Of a DNA stretch of 54,158 bases, positions 33,649 through 45,958 are shown piece by piece. The stretch lies in the NCBI GenBank assembly GCA_019635215.1, contig JAHBZZ010000021.1, positions 1-54,158 on the forward strand, in the 5' to 3' direction. Under the pieces are notes generated by a model. The model saw only the letters and a program-made list of their open reading frames with translations. It was not told where the DNA came from and searched no databases. Made by a program: the position numbers and the translations under genes. Numbering within the stretch: the first letter of the stretch is position 1; every line of letters starts with the position of its first letter. Origin of the DNA: Nitrosomonas sp. (GTDB lineage: Bacteria; Pseudomonadota; Gammaproteobacteria; Burkholderiales; Nitrosomonadaceae).

Positions 33649-35481
33649 ATGCCGACACAAGCCAATAAAGAAAATATTGATACCGCATTAGCAAAAAAAT
33701 CAATATCGGAGAATCTGCAGAGCGAATTACTTTCCCTGTTGATCGAAATCATTGATCTGAAAAAGCTGACTGCTTATTTTCAGCCTATTATCTGTATTTC
33801 AACGGGAAAAATCATCGGCTACGAAGGGTTGATACGCGGTCCGTCGAATGGTCCTTTGCACTCACCCGTTTATATATTTCATACTGCCCGGCAATTCGGC
33901 ATGCTAATGGAACTGGAACGGTTATGCCGCCAGACCGTGTTGGAATCTTTTGTACAATTAAATCTTGAAGGCAAACTGTTTCTGAACATCAATCCCGAAT
34001 GCTTTCTGGATTCAAGTTTTAAAACCGAAGACACCCTGCCTTATATTCAATCACTCGGTCTGGATCCTCGCCGAATTGTCATTGAATTGACTGAAAGTCA
34101 GCCGATACCCGATTATCGCTGGATGCTTGAGGCCGTGCGCTATTATCGTGAATTGGGACTGGAAGTCGCGATCGACGATCTGGGTGAGGGGTTCTCCAGC
34201 CTGCGGTTATGGCTGGAATTGATGCCTGAATACGTTAAAATCGATAAGCATTTCATACAGAACATCAATCAGGATCCCGTCAAACTGCAATTCGTCAAAT
34301 CCATCCAGGAAATCGCGGAAAATTCAGATTCTCTAATCATTGCAGAAGGCATTGAAACACAACCGGAATTCATGACCATCAAGGACCTGGGCATTGCCTG
34401 CGGTCAGGGTTATTTTATAGCGCGGCCCGAACCGGTACCGGCGGCATCGTTATCGATCGACGTCATTAGCAGTCTCAGCCAAAAGAGCATTCAGGTTTAT
34501 CCGAGCACAGGCATAATCTGTCCAAAAACCCCGCCAGTTTTAAAATTACTGAACATATTACCGCCTGTTCTATCCGATGCGAATAATGCTGAAGTTTGTC
34601 TACGCTTTGAAACCGATCCGGCCATTGAAATTTTACCGGTGGTGAATCAACAAGGCATACCGCTGGGGCTGATTAACCGCAATCAATTTAATGAATGCTT
34701 TGCACGGCCATTCGGGCGCGAACTTTTTCGCAAGAAACCATGTACGCTATTGATGGAGGCATCACCACTGGTTGTTGATAAAAATATTGATTTATGTGAA
34801 TTGAGTACCGCAATGGTTGCAGCAGGTCCCAAACATTTATCAAACGGTTTTATCGTTACCGATCAGGGGGTCTACCTGGGTGTCGGTACCGGGCATGGGC
34901 TCATGCGCGAAATAACCCAGATGCAGATCACCGCGGCACGTTACGCCAACCCGCTCACTTTTTTACCCGGAAATGTGCCGATCGACCAGCATATCGACCG
35001 TCTGCTTAAAAATCATATCCAATTTTGCGCTTGCTATTGTGACTTGGATGCGTTTAAACCTTTTAATGATGTTTACGGTTATCGCAAAGGAGATGAGATT
35101 ATTCAGATTACCGCGCATGTATTGCAACAGGTTTGTGATCTGCAGCATGACTTTGTCGGGCACATCGGCGGCGATGATTTTATTATCCTATTTCAGAGCC
35201 ATGATTGGGAGAATCGCTGTAATATGGCGCTGCGGATTTTTGAACGCGAAGTGAGAAAATTTTTCAAACCTGAACATCTGGCACGGCAGAGTTACACCAC
35301 CGTCAATCGCACCGGACAGAATACAGTCCACCCACTGGTTACACTGTCGATTGGTGCAGTTCAGATTGAACCCGGAAAATTCAGCTCACACCATGAAATT
35401 TCGGCGGCTGCGGCTTCTGCCAAAAAACAGGCCAAGTGTACCGCAGGTAATACGTTATTCATCGAGCGGCGTGGCAGATAG
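33649..35481 (+). CDS. EAL-CBS-GGDEF cyclic-di-GMP protein with variant motifs
   Basis: A 610-aa cytoplasmic protein. The N-terminal EAL domain (about 35-270) has EGL at 59-61 in place of EAL, and NINPE, ELTES, IDDLGEGFSS, KIDK and AEGIE, so most catalytic positions survive. A CBS-pair-like region (about 300-430) links to a C-terminal GGDEF domain (about 440-600) whose active loop is GGDDF (507-511). EAL-first order with CBS in between is a known architecture for c-di-GMP signalling. Whether it makes, degrades or only senses c-di-GMP cannot be decided from the motifs. Confidence 0.87.
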   Translation: MPTQANKENIDTALAKKSISENLQSELLSLLIEIIDLKKLTAYFQPIICISTGKIIGYEGLIRGPSNGPLHSPVYIFHTARQFGMLMELERLCRQTVLESFVQLNLEGKLFLNINPECFLDSSFKTEDTLPYIQSLGLDPRRIVIELTESQPIPDYRWMLEAVRYYRELGLEVAIDDLGEGFSSLRLWLELMPEYVKIDKHFIQNINQDPVKLQFVKSIQEIAENSDSLIIAEGIETQPEFMTIKDLGIACGQGYFIARPEPVPAASLSIDVISSLSQKSIQVYPSTGIICPKTPPVLKLLNILPPVLSDANNAEVCLRFETDPAIEILPVVNQQGIPLGLINRNQFNECFARPFGRELFRKKPCTLLMEASPLVVDKNIDLCELSTAMVAAGPKHLSNGFIVTDQGVYLGVGTGHGLMREITQMQITAARYANPLTFLPGNVPIDQHIDRLLKNHIQFCACYCDLDAFKPFNDVYGYRKGDEIIQITAHVLQQVCDLQHDFVGHIGGDDFIILFQSHDWENRCNMALRIFEREVRKFFKPEHLARQSYTTVNRTGQNTVHPLVTLSIGAVQIEPGKFSSHHEISAAAASAKKQAKCTAGNTLFIERRGR

Positions 35482-35576
35482 ATCAAGTCTGGCGAGACTC
35501 AAGATGATTGGCGCACGCATACTGAACGAGTTTGTGCGGTGCAAACAGGAATCTGTAAAAGCTTGTGCGAATCCGA

Positions 35577-36017
35577 TTACTCAGCTTTTTCCTGCAGCCG
35601 TTTGCCTTCACTTTCCAACATTTTTCTTTCTTTCTCCAGCTCGGCAATGGCTTTTCTGACGATATCCTTATCTGCGGCATCCGGATCGGTGTCCAGCAAT
35701 TGCTGCAGATCATTTTTCTTCTGGTCCCAGTCGTTCTTCCTTTGTTTCCAGCTTTCGATTTCTATAAGTAATTCGCCGCCTTGCTCCTTGAGCTTGCCCA
35801 AGAGATGACTGATGTTCTCAAGCGCTTCGTCATATTTGCCTTCCTGATATTTCTGGTACTCTGATTTTAAAAACCCTGCACCTGCACCAACGGCTTCAGC
35901 CCCTTTGCTGAATATTTCCTGCGCCTGCTCTTTTTCTTCCGCAGTGCCAAAAAAATAGTTGTAGCTCAATAACGTAATGACCAGAAAGAATGCAGTTGAG
36001 ATGATAAATCGCAGCAT
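35577..36017 (-). CDS. Membrane-anchored coiled-coil protein
   Basis: A 146-aa protein with one N-terminal transmembrane helix (about 3-22). The rest is highly charged: a predicted coiled coil dominated by Lys, Glu and Gln (about 75-146), with a short Ala/Gly-rich stretch (EAVGAGAGFL) between. No family is recognised. It is convergent with the EAL-GGDEF gene. The base composition and codon use are ordinary for the window and the frame is intact, so it is probably real. Confidence 0.6.
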   Translation of the reverse strand: MLRFIISTAFFLVITLLSYNYFFGTAEEKEQAQEIFSKGAEAVGAGAGFLKSEYQKYQEGKYDEALENISHLLGKLKEQGGELLIEIESWKQRKNDWDQKKNDLQQLLDTDPDAADKDIVRKAIAELEKERKMLESEGKRLQEKAE

Positions 36018-36231
36018 AATAAGTACGTTGTAGATAATATTTCTGCAATTGTATCAGTAACTGCATTATTGCAGGCGATACAAAAATAGACTGGATAGCT
36101 GACAAACATGATCTGGAACGGCATCACCCGAATGATTTTTTCCAATTTACCGCAGGAGATATAAAGTCTGTTGACATTTCACATAGGGAGCTAGAGCTCC
36201 ATAAATATATATACGCGTATTCACCATACGC
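36018..36231. other. Non-coding stretch upstream of the coiled-coil gene
   Basis: No gene is seen. A 14-bp palindrome, GGAGCTAGAGCTCC, sits at 36187-36200, 14 bp after a TTGACA. It borders the IS5 remnant and may mark the old insertion edge. Confidence 0.35.
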
Positions 36232-36450
36232 TCAAAATTTCTCTTGAATCTTGTATACATTCGCTGTCATAGCCCTTTTATCCGCAGCAATCGCTTTCGC
36301 GTCAGGCAGTCTGGCAATCAGATTAGATGCTGCAGAGCAGTCATTGACTTCCCCACCGGTGATTTTAAACTCAACCAGCAGATGAATCTTCGTAGTGTTG
36401 CCTGCACGGCTTTTGACTTTGGCCTGCGATTCCTGACCTGTTGCTCCAGC
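36232..36450 (-). pseudogene. IS5-family transposase remnant
   Basis: The minus strand reads SRAGNTTKIHLLVEFKITGG, then EVNDCSAASNLIARLP, AIAADKRAM and a premature stop. This is the central region (RGGLTTKIH...LTGGxxHD...LADKAYDS) of IS5-type transposases, with the DDE aspartate region altered. The upstream frame is disrupted, and no ends are recognised. It lies just before aroA. Confidence 0.6.
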
Positions 36451-36530
36451 TTCGACCGGAACTCATCGCTGTACTTGTTGCTTATTACGCATATACGTTA
36501 TTATCCATCTTTTTTTAAAGATGAAATAAG

Positions 36531-37832
36531 ATGAAATGGCTTGATTTGCCGGCGGCGAGAACGGCGTGCGGTACTATTCGGCTTCCCGGTTCTAAAAGTA
36601 TATCCAACCGTATTTTGTTGCTTGCTGCTTTGGCAAAGGGGACAACGCATGTTTGTGATTTACTTGCCTCAGACGACACCGCGCATATGCTTAAAGCATT
36701 AGAGATTCTGGGGGTCGATATTAAACGGACAGGAGAAAATAGCTATCAAGTTGTCGGCACTGAAGGCCAGTTTAAAGTGACCAATACCGATTTGTTTCTG
36801 GGTAATGCCGGTACAGCTTTTCGTCCATTGGTCGCCGTGCTTTCGCTCATGCAGGGGCATTATCGAATGTCTGGTGTGGCGCGGATGCATGAAAGGCCTA
36901 TCGGCGATCTCGTTGATGCCTTGCGCGAGTTGGGCGCAGATATCGACTATATGGGTAATCCAGGTTATCCGCCGCTGGAAATTAAACCTGCGGTAATTCA
37001 TCGTGAATCTATTCATCTGGTTGTTAAAGGGGATGTTTCCAGTCAATTCCTGACCGGATTGTTAATGGCGCTGCCGATTACCGGGAAAGAGTCCGTGATT
37101 CAAGTTTCCGGAACACTGATTTCTCAACCCTATGTGGCATTGACGCTGGAGCAGATGAAACGTTTCGGTGTGATTGTCAAGCAAGAAGCATGGCAAAAGT
37201 TTACTTTGCCGGCACATCAGTGTTATCGCAGTCCGGGTGAAGTAATGGTGGAAGGCGATGCGTCTTCTGCTTCGTATTTTCTGGCTGCAGGAGCTATCGG
37301 TGGCGGCCCGGTTCGTGTATCGGGTGTCGGGCGCGAGAGTGTGCAAGGTGATGTGCGTTTCGCAGATGCTTTAATACAGATGGGGGGCAGAATCGAAATG
37401 GGGGCCGACTGGATTGAATCGAGCCGTGTGCAAACAGAAAATAAACTATTGCGGGCGATTGATTTGGATTGCAATCATATTCCGGATGCAGCCATGACTC
37501 TGGCTGTGATGGCGTTGTTTGCCGAAGGTGTTACTACACTTAGGAATATTGCCAGCTGGCGGCTAAAGGAAACAGACCGACTTGCGGCAATGTCCAATGA
37601 ACTCATGAAGTTGGGTGCGCATGTGGAAGAAGGAGGTGATTATTTACGAATCACGCCACCGGAAAATGGTTTAAAGACCAATGTTGCAATAGATACATAT
37701 AATGATCATCGTATGGCCATGTGTTTTTCTCTGGTTGTTTTTGGAGCGCCTGTGCGTATTAATGATCCGGGTTGTGTGTCAAAGACTTTTCCCGATTTTT
37801 TTGAGCAGTTTCAACGTATTGCGCATTGCTGA
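36531..37832 (+). CDS. aroA: 3-phosphoshikimate 1-carboxyvinyltransferase (EPSP synthase)
   Basis: A 433-aa enzyme of the shikimate pathway that joins shikimate-3-phosphate and PEP. Signatures are [20 protein letters not shown] near the N-terminus, [10 protein letters not shown], and the late [15 protein letters not shown] and YNDHRMAM motifs. The length is standard. It begins a conserved group with cmk, rpsA and ihfB. The ribosome site is weak. Confidence 0.96.
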   Translation: MKWLDLPAARTACGTIRLPGSKSISNRILLLAALAKGTTHVCDLLASDDTAHMLKALEILGVDIKRTGENSYQVVGTEGQFKVTNTDLFLGNAGTAFRPLVAVLSLMQGHYRMSGVARMHERPIGDLVDALRELGADIDYMGNPGYPPLEIKPAVIHRESIHLVVKGDVSSQFLTGLLMALPITGKESVIQVSGTLISQPYVALTLEQMKRFGVIVKQEAWQKFTLPAHQCYRSPGEVMVEGDASSASYFLAAGAIGGGPVRVSGVGRESVQGDVRFADALIQMGGRIEMGADWIESSRVQTENKLLRAIDLDCNHIPDAAMTLAVMALFAEGVTTLRNIASWRLKETDRLAAMSNELMKLGAHVEEGGDYLRITPPENGLKTNVAIDTYNDHRMAMCFSLVVFGAPVRINDPGCVSKTFPDFFEQFQRIAHC

Positions 37833-37866
37833 AAAAACGGAATGGAATACAAGGAAAAAATAAGCC

Positions 37867-38541
37867 ATGATGTATGACAAGATGATTCCGGTGATTACAA
37901 TTGATGGTCCTTCCGCGTCCGGAAAAGGTACTATTGCACAGTTGGTCGCCAAAGAGCTCGGTTTTCACTATTTGGATAGCGGTGCATTGTATCGATTAGT
38001 GGCGCTAAAGTCTTCGCAGGAAGGTGTGAATATTTCTGATGAAGATGTGCTCGCTGAGATCGCGTCTAATCTTGATGTTTCTTTCGAAAATAACGATGTT
38101 TTCCTGGAGAATAAACAGGTAACGGATGCTATACGTACTGAGCAATGCGGTGTGTTGGCATCAAAACTGGCTTCTTATCAGGGTGTTAGGGATTCCTTGG
38201 TGGCGCGCCAACGTGCCTTCCGTAAATTACCGGGATTAGTTACTGATGGGCGTGATATGGGTTCTGTCATATTTCCTGACGCGGTGTTGAAGATCTATTT
38301 AACGGCGAGTGCTGAGGTTCGTGCACAAAGGCGTTATAAGCAGTTGATAGAGAAAGGAATAAATGCTAACATTAATGCTTTGCAGGAAGAGATACGTGAG
38401 CGAGATGAGCGCGATAGTCATCGCGAGATAGCGCCCTTACAGAAGCGTTTGGATGCGAGGTTGTTGGATACAACCTCGCTTTCTATTTTTCAAGCTCAAA
38501 ATAGTGTACTGGAATGGTATAGAGCTTGTTGTGCAAATTAA
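37867..38541 (+). CDS. cmk: Cytidylate kinase
   Basis: A 224-aa P-loop kinase converting CMP/dCMP to the diphosphates. The P-loop is GPSASGKGT, followed by HYLDSGALYR, the NMP-binding DGRDMGSVIFPDA and the lid with RDERDSHREIAPL. It lies 34 bp after aroA, the usual proteobacterial order aroA-cmk-rpsA. Confidence 0.96.
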   Translation: MMYDKMIPVITIDGPSASGKGTIAQLVAKELGFHYLDSGALYRLVALKSSQEGVNISDEDVLAEIASNLDVSFENNDVFLENKQVTDAIRTEQCGVLASKLASYQGVRDSLVARQRAFRKLPGLVTDGRDMGSVIFPDAVLKIYLTASAEVRAQRRYKQLIEKGINANINALQEEIRERDERDSHREIAPLQKRLDARLLDTTSLSIFQAQNSVLEWYRACCAN

Positions 38542-38651
38542 TACACGGGTTTGAAACAGCGTTTTTCAGGTTTGTTGTGCATGTTTCAAACATTTTTCTA
38601 ACTAACCCCCTTCTTTTCTTGAAAAGAGAAATATATTAGGTATTTTTAATA

Positions 38652-40361
38652 ATGACTACTGCTTCTACTGTAACAAAGTCCACAGAAAGTTTTGCTAATC
38701 TGTTTGAAGAGAGCCTTGCACGGCAGGAAATGCGTGTTGGTGAGGTGATCACGGCCGAGGTTGTTCGTGTTGATTACAATATTGTTGTTGTCAATGCGGG
38801 ATTGAAATCGGAAAGCTATATTCCTGTTGAAGAATTCAAGAACGACAGAGGTGAAATTGAGGTAAAACCGGGCGACTTTGTCAGTGTGGCCATTGAAACA
38901 CTTGAAGATGGCTATGGTGAAACACGTTTATCACGCGATAAGGCCAAGCGTTTAACGGCATGGCATGATCTTGAGGAGGCCATGGAGAGCGGTGCAATAG
39001 TGACGGGTATGGTCAATGGTAAAGTTAAAGGCGGTCTGACTGCCATGATTAACGGCATACGCGCATTTTTGCCCGGATCATTGGTTGATATTCGTCCGGT
39101 GAAAGACACTACGCCTTATGAAAATAAGGAAATGGAATTCAAGGTGATTAAGCTTGATCGCAAGCGTAATAATGTTGTGGTTTCGCGTCGTGCTGTTCTT
39201 GAAGAAACTCAAGGTGCTGATCGTCAGTCGCTACTGGCAAGTCTTGAGGAAGGCGCAGTGGTCCAAGGTATTGTTAAAAATATTACCGACTATGGCGCAT
39301 TTGTTGATTTGGGTGGAATTGACGGATTGTTGCATATCACCGATTTGGCTTGGAGGCGTGTCAAACATCCTTCGGAAGTGGTGAATATCGGCGATGAAGT
39401 GACGGCCAAAGTGCTTAAGTTTGATCAGGATAAGAATCGTGTTTCCCTTGGTTTGAAACAACTGACTGAAGATCCGTGGGTTGGTTTGTCACGTCGTTAT
39501 CCTCCGCGTACTCGTTTGTTCGGTAAAGTGACCAATCTTACCGATTATGGTGCATTCATTGAAATTGAACAGGGAATCGAGGGACTTGTTCACGTTTCTG
39601 AAATGGATTGGACGAACAAAAATGTTTATCCGTCAAAAGTGGTTCAGTTGGGTGACGAAGTTGAAGTCATGATTCTTGAAATTGATGAAGAACGTCGTCG
39701 TATTTCGCTGGGTATGAAACAGTGTCAGGTGAATCCTTGGGAAGAGTTCTCCATGAATCATGAAAAGGGCGACAAAGTTAAGGGGCAGATTAAGTCTATT
39801 ACCGATTTTGGTGTGTTTATAGGATTGCCTGGAAATATCGATGGATTAGTGCATTTGTCTGATTTGTCATGGAATCAGCCGAGTGAGGAGGCAGTGTGCA
39901 ATTATAAGAAAGGTGATGAAGTTGAGGCAGTCATTTTGTCTATCGATGTCGAGCGGGAGAGAATCTCGCTGGGGATTAAACAACTGGAGAATGATCCTTT
40001 TAATCACTTTGTTGCTGAGCATGATAAGAATAGTATTGTTGAAGGGACAGTTAAATCTATTGATGCCAAGGGTGCTGTAATAGCATTAACAGGTGATATA
40101 GAAGGTTACTTGCGTGCATCTGAGATTTCGAGAGACCGTGTTGAAGATATTCGTACACACTTGAAGGAAGGTGAAAAAGTAGAAGCGATGATTATCAATG
40201 TTGATCGTAAGAATCGTGCTATTAATCTTTCGATCAAAGCTAAGGATAAATCGGATGAAACAACCGTGATGCAGAAAATAAAGGCGCCTGCAAATGCTGG
40301 TACAACCAGTCTGGGTGCATTACTAAAAGCAAAAATGGATAGTAAAAATACAGAGCAATAA
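38652..40361 (+). CDS. rpsA: 30S ribosomal protein S1
   Basis: A 569-aa RNA-binding protein with six S1 repeats of about 70 residues each. The repeats recognisable by [19 protein letters not shown] starts (for example at about 195 and 282) are the mRNA-binding ones; the first two bind the ribosome. S1 recruits mRNAs with weak Shine-Dalgarno sites, a feature of several genes here. It has its own 110-bp leader after cmk. Confidence 0.97.
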   Translation: MTTASTVTKSTESFANLFEESLARQEMRVGEVITAEVVRVDYNIVVVNAGLKSESYIPVEEFKNDRGEIEVKPGDFVSVAIETLEDGYGETRLSRDKAKRLTAWHDLEEAMESGAIVTGMVNGKVKGGLTAMINGIRAFLPGSLVDIRPVKDTTPYENKEMEFKVIKLDRKRNNVVVSRRAVLEETQGADRQSLLASLEEGAVVQGIVKNITDYGAFVDLGGIDGLLHITDLAWRRVKHPSEVVNIGDEVTAKVLKFDQDKNRVSLGLKQLTEDPWVGLSRRYPPRTRLFGKVTNLTDYGAFIEIEQGIEGLVHVSEMDWTNKNVYPSKVVQLGDEVEVMILEIDEERRRISLGMKQCQVNPWEEFSMNHEKGDKVKGQIKSITDFGVFIGLPGNIDGLVHLSDLSWNQPSEEAVCNYKKGDEVEAVILSIDVERERISLGIKQLENDPFNHFVAEHDKNSIVEGTVKSIDAKGAVIALTGDIEGYLRASEISRDRVEDIRTHLKEGEKVEAMIINVDRKNRAINLSIKAKDKSDETTVMQKIKAPANAGTTSLGALLKAKMDSKNTEQ

Positions 40362-40373
40362 GGAATTTTATTC

Positions 40374-40658
40374 ATGACGAAATCTGAATTGATTTCCCGG
40401 CTTGCGGCACGTTTTCCGCAGCTTGTGGCAAAAGATGCCGAGCTTTCTGTTAAGATGATTATTGATGCAATGGCTAAAAGTCTTGCAAATGGACAGCGGA
40501 TAGAAATTCGTGGTTTTGGCAGTTTTGATCTTAATTACAGGCCTCCAAGAACTGGTCGGAATCCTAAATCGGGCGAAAAAGTAAAGGTTCCGGCAAAATA
40601 TGTGCCGCATTTTAAAGCGGGTAAAGAAATGAGGGAGCGTGTTGATTATAAAAAATAA
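40374..40658 (+). CDS. ihfB: Integration host factor beta subunit
   Basis: A 94-aa DNA-bending protein of the HU/IHF family. The beta-arm region [20 protein letters not shown] and the [11 protein letters not shown] start identify IHF-beta rather than HU. It lies 12 bp after rpsA, the standard position. Confidence 0.96.
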   Translation: MTKSELISRLAARFPQLVAKDAELSVKMIIDAMAKSLANGQRIEIRGFGSFDLNYRPPRTGRNPKSGEKVKVPAKYVPHFKAGKEMRERVDYKK

Positions 40659-40894
40659 TAAGACGCATTTATTAATGTAGAGAAGAAATAAGTGGGTATT
40701 AACTGGATTACTGGGAATTCATCTACATGAAAGTTGGAATATCTGATCGCAATATAGTCGACCGTTTAAGGGTTATAGATATTTAGTCAGGATAAGAAGG
40801 TTGGCTATAGTAGTGTAGAAGAATGCATGTTGCCGTAGTATGGCATTTACAGTTGCGGTAAGGGGTTTTTATAAATCTTTTGAGTTTATTTATC

Positions 40895-41101
40895 ATGCAA
40901 GTAATAACATGGTCATTGCGTTTAGTCATTTTTTTCCTGTTTGCAGGTTTTGCTGCGATGAATTCTGAGAATATCGTTGTGCATTATTATGAAGATTGTT
41001 TTGTAGAGATACCGTTAAGTGTTGCCCTTCTGGCTTTTTTTGCACTAGGCGTGTTTTTGACCATTTTTACATCGCTGCGGTGTTTGGTCGGAAAGAAGTA
41101 G
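40895..41101 (+). CDS. lapA: LapA-domain (DUF1049) inner-membrane protein
   Basis: A 68-aa protein from ATG 40895; a TTG at 40880 would add five residues. Two transmembrane helices flank a short loop (AAMNSENIVVHYYEDCF), the DUF1049/LapA pattern. LapA helps control LPS synthesis together with LapB. The usual neighbour lapB is missing; the next gene is transketolase after 386 bp. Confidence 0.75.
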   Translation: MQVITWSLRLVIFFLFAGFAAMNSENIVVHYYEDCFVEIPLSVALLAFFALGVFLTIFTSLRCLVGKK

Positions 41102-41487
41102 CGTTCATTCAAATTTCTGATCTTTCGCTAATACACTGAAGTGTAATGTCGTTGGTGATGATCAATAGATTGATTCCTCGCAAATAGTTATTGATGAACA
41201 AACCTGGTAGTCGCTTTGCTTAATTAAGATAACATTGACTTAAGTAAATCAAGTCAAAATATGAATTCTGTAGATTCATTTCTTTTTTGAATGATGAAAT
41301 GGAATTTATTAATGTTGTCTGGTATTTCAATATGGACGACAGTGTTCGATTTACTCGGTATTGACATATACCCAGATGGAGAATTTGATTCACCGGTTAA
41401 GTGAAGTAAGTGATTTTTCTTCAATTATCAAAAAGATTTATAAATTTAGTTCATAAGTAAAAAAGAATATAAGGGAGTGCATATGTA
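41102..41487 (+). promoter_or_regulatory. Upstream region of the tkt-gap-pgk-pyk-fba cluster
   Basis: An AT-rich 386-bp stretch with no gene. TTGACTT (41235-41241) and AAGTCAA (41251-41257) form a perfect 7-bp inverted repeat with a 9-bp spacer, which could be a CbbR-like operator. A second weak repeat, ATGAAT/ATTCAT, follows at about 41260. A clear ribosome site (AAGGGAG) precedes tkt. Confidence 0.4.
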
Positions 41488-43503
41488 ATGGATACATTCA
41501 AGGATTTTGAAGAACCTATTTTTAAGAATCTGACTAGCGCTGTACGCGCATTAGCAATGGACGCCGTTCAGAAAGCAAATTCTGGACATCCGGGAATGCC
41601 GATGGGAATGGCGGAAATTGCCGAGGTACTGTGGATACATCATCTGCGGCATAATCCGAAAAATCCCAAATGGTTTGATCGGGATCGCTTCGTGTTGTCA
41701 AACGGACATGGTTCAATGTTGATATATGCATTGTTGCATTTGACCGGTTACGATCTTTCAATGGAAGATATCAAGCAATTTAGGCAACTGCATTCCAAAA
41801 CTCCCGGGCATCCGGAATATGGATATACGCCGGGAGTGGAAACCACAACGGGTCCACTGGGGCAGGGTATTACCAATGCAGTGGGCATGGCGATAGCTGA
41901 AAAAGTTTTGGCGGCACAATTCAATCGGCCTGGTTTTGATATTGTGAATCATTATACATATGTGTTTCTCGGAGACGGTTGTCTGATGGAAGGTGTTTCT
42001 CACGAGGCATGTTCGCTTGCAGGAACGCTGGGTCTGGGTAAACTCATTTGTTTTTACGATGATAATGGTATTTCAATAGATGGTCATGTCGAAGGCTGGT
42101 TTACGGATGATACCCCTAAGCGTTTTGAGTCATATGGATGGCACGTAGTACCAAACGTGAACGGGCATGATCCAGTTGCTATAGAAGGCGCAATCGAGGA
42201 AGCAAAACGTGTTTATGATAAACCGACCATGATATGCTGCAAAACAGTTATTGGCATGGGCTCTCCAAATTTGGCGAATACGCATGCAGTGCATGGTGCG
42301 GCATTAGGTGACGCCGAAATAGCAGCGGCAAGACCTCATATCGGTTGGCACCATTCGCCGTTTGAAATTCCGGAAGATATATACAGTGCATGGGATGCTA
42401 CAGAGAAAGGTAAACGGCTTGAGGACGAATGGAATTTTAAATTTGCAGAGTATGAAAAGAAGTACCCGGGCGAAGCTGCCGAATTTAAACGCCGTATGGC
42501 GGGTGATCTGCCTGCAAACTGGGCAAGTCATGTTGATGCAGTGATTAGTGAAGTCAACGGCAAGGCAGAAACAATTGCAAGCCGTAAAGCTTCACAAAAT
42601 GCAATAGAGAGCTTGGCGCCGGTATTACCGGAATTGATTGGCGGATCAGCTGATTTGGCAGGCTCAAATCTGACATTATGGTCGGGATCAAAAGGCGTGA
42701 GCCGCGAGACGGGGGGTAACTATGTTTATTACGGTGTACGTGAATTCGGCATGAGTGCCATGATGAATGGCATGTCCTTACATGGTGGGTTGGTTCCTTA
42801 TGGCGCAACTTTTCTGATGTTCTCGGAGTACGCACGCAATGCGCTGCGTATGGCTGCACTGATGAAAATTCGCAATTTGTTCGTATTTACGCACGATTCC
42901 ATCGGTTTAGGGGAAGATGGCCCTACGCATCAGCCTGTTGAACAAACGGCAACCTTGCGATTGATTCCCAATATGGATGTATGGCGTCCATGCGATACTG
43001 TTGAATCTACGGTTGCCTGGGCACGTTCAATAGGACGGAAAGAAGGTCCTTCCACATTGATTTTCAGCCGCCAGAATCTGCCTTTCCAGAAACGCGATGC
43101 AGCGACAATTAGGCTTATTGATAAGGGGGGCTATATCCTGTCTGAAGCGGATAGTGGACGTCCGCAAGTTATTTTGATAGCGACTGGTTCTGAAGTTGGT
43201 TTGGCCATGCAGGCGCAAGCGGCATTGGCGAAAGAAGGCATTAAGTCTAGAGTTGTTTCTATGCCGTGTACCAGTATATTTGATCGTCAGGATAAGGCTT
43301 ATCAGGAAAGCGTCTTGCCGCGAGGTGTGTCGCGTGTGGCAATTGAAGCCGGTGTTACTGATTACTGGCGTAAGTATGTTGGATTGGAAGGTGCTGTCAT
43401 CGGCATTGATTCTTTTGGCGAATCAGCGCCTGCGAATGTTTTATTTGAGCACTTTGGCTTCACTGTTGCGAATGTGGTTAAAACAGTGAAAGAAGTGCTT
43501 TAA
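41488..43503 (+). CDS. tkt: Transketolase
   Basis: A 671-aa thiamine-diphosphate enzyme that moves two-carbon units between sugar phosphates in the Calvin and pentose phosphate cycles. The cofactor motif [13 protein letters not shown] runs through to the NG of DDNGISIDG, and the substrate-binding HSKTPGHPE and [16 protein letters not shown] are intact. It heads a cluster of carbon-fixation and glycolytic genes. Confidence 0.96.
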   Translation: MDTFKDFEEPIFKNLTSAVRALAMDAVQKANSGHPGMPMGMAEIAEVLWIHHLRHNPKNPKWFDRDRFVLSNGHGSMLIYALLHLTGYDLSMEDIKQFRQLHSKTPGHPEYGYTPGVETTTGPLGQGITNAVGMAIAEKVLAAQFNRPGFDIVNHYTYVFLGDGCLMEGVSHEACSLAGTLGLGKLICFYDDNGISIDGHVEGWFTDDTPKRFESYGWHVVPNVNGHDPVAIEGAIEEAKRVYDKPTMICCKTVIGMGSPNLANTHAVHGAALGDAEIAAARPHIGWHHSPFEIPEDIYSAWDATEKGKRLEDEWNFKFAEYEKKYPGEAAEFKRRMAGDLPANWASHVDAVISEVNGKAETIASRKASQNAIESLAPVLPELIGGSADLAGSNLTLWSGSKGVSRETGGNYVYYGVREFGMSAMMNGMSLHGGLVPYGATFLMFSEYARNALRMAALMKIRNLFVFTHDSIGLGEDGPTHQPVEQTATLRLIPNMDVWRPCDTVESTVAWARSIGRKEGPSTLIFSRQNLPFQKRDAATIRLIDKGGYILSEADSGRPQVILIATGSEVGLAMQAQAALAKEGIKSRVVSMPCTSIFDRQDKAYQESVLPRGVSRVAIEAGVTDYWRKYVGLEGAVIGIDSFGESAPANVLFEHFGFTVANVVKTVKEVL

Positions 43504-43519
43504 AAAATTCACAAAGTAA

Positions 43520-44563
<1,044 letters not shown>

Positions 44564-44737
44564 TTGATTACTCGTGCTTACTTATAAGCAGTATAAACAG
44601 TTCTGATGGCATCGCGCAAATGCTGTGGAACGCTGTCAATTATCAAAATTGTTTATTGAAATCTACTTTTGATTAATTTTAGGTAAAGGGTAGCAAAAGC
44701 TATCCTTTATTTATTTTAAGACAAACTGGAGTTTACT

Positions 44738-45916
44738 GTGTCTGTTATTAAGCTTGTAGACCTTGATCTCAAGGGTAAACGTATTTTTATTCGTGCTGAT
44801 TTGAATGTGCCCGTAAAAGACGGGAAAGTCACTTCGGATGCACGCATTACGGCCTCAATGGCCACGATTAATCATTGTCTGGGGGCCGGTGCGAAAGTGA
44901 TGGTGACATCACACCTGGGACGTCCGGAAGAGGGTGAGTGGTCCGAGGAAAATTCACTGAAGCCTGTTGCGGATAACATCGCAGCTCGCTTGAATAAGCC
45001 CGTACGTTTAATTAAAGATTGGATAAACGGTGGGTTTGATGTTGCCGAAGGCGAATTGGTCGTATTGGAAAATTGTCGTATCAATAAAGGTGAAAAGAAG
45101 AATCTGGAAGAAACCGCCCGTAAATATGCCGATCTATGCGATATCTTTGTCATGGATGCATTTGGTACCGCACATCGTGCGCAAGCGTCGACGTATGGTA
45201 TTGCGCAATATGCGCCTGTGGCGTGTGCAGGTATTCTGTTGACTGAAGAGTTGGATGCATTGACCAAAGCGTTGAGCAATCCGGCAAGACCTATGGTTGC
45301 GATTGTTGGCGGTTCAAAAGTTTCAACTAAGCTGACTGTACTTGAATCACTGTCCGATAAAGTGGATCAGCTTGTAGTGGGCGGTGGAATTGCAAATACT
45401 TTTTTAAAAGCGACTGGAAAAAACATCGGTAAATCATTGTGCGAAGATGATTTGATACCAACAGCAAAATCCCTGATGGAAAAAATGATTAAGCGTAACG
45501 CTTCGATTCCTGTTGCTGTAGACGTTGTAGTCGGTAAGAAATTTGATGCTAATGAACCGGCAGTATTGAAGGACGTTAATGCGGTAGCTGATGATGACAT
45601 GATTTTCGATATCGGACCCAAAAGTGCACAGGAACTTGCGGATATCATCATGAAAGCGGGTACGGTTGTTTGGAACGGCCCTGTGGGCGTTTTCGAATTT
45701 GATCAGTTTGGGGCGGGCACTGAAAAAATTGCACGTGCCATTGCAGAAACAAAAGCATTTACATTAGCGGGTGGTGGCGATACGATTGCAGCTATTCAGA
45801 AATATGACATATACGATAAAGTGTCGTATATTTCGACAGCAGGTGGCGCCTTTCTTGAATTTCTGGAAGGCAAGGTATTACCGGCAGTGGAAATTCTGGA
45901 AACACGCGCAAAATAA
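44738..45916 (+). CDS. pgk: Phosphoglycerate kinase
   Basis: A 392-aa monomeric kinase of the Calvin cycle/glycolysis. The GTG start has TGGAG 7 bp upstream. The N-domain signature is [16 protein letters not shown], and the C-domain ends with [10 protein letters not shown] and [15 protein letters not shown] 174-bp gap separates it from gap and may hold a secondary promoter. Confidence 0.96.
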   Translation: MSVIKLVDLDLKGKRIFIRADLNVPVKDGKVTSDARITASMATINHCLGAGAKVMVTSHLGRPEEGEWSEENSLKPVADNIAARLNKPVRLIKDWINGGFDVAEGELVVLENCRINKGEKKNLEETARKYADLCDIFVMDAFGTAHRAQASTYGIAQYAPVACAGILLTEELDALTKALSNPARPMVAIVGGSKVSTKLTVLESLSDKVDQLVVGGGIANTFLKATGKNIGKSLCEDDLIPTAKSLMEKMIKRNASIPVAVDVVVGKKFDANEPAVLKDVNAVADDDMIFDIGPKSAQELADIIMKAGTVVWNGPVGVFEFDQFGAGTEKIARAIAETKAFTLAGGGDTIAAIQKYDIYDKVSYISTAGGAFLEFLEGKVLPAVEILETRAK

Positions 45917-45958
45917 TCTTTCCCTTTCCAGAAAAATATAAACAAGTCAGATAGAAAA

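Noticed and set aside
33421-33660. 79-aa minus-strand frame between the lipid kinase and EAL genes
   Set aside because: No recognisable family, no ribosome site, and its 5' end overlaps the start of the EAL gene. The 280-bp gap otherwise shows nothing I can name.
36244-36534. 96-aa plus-strand frame upstream of aroA
   Set aside because: It is the complement of an IS5 transposase fragment and overlaps the aroA start.
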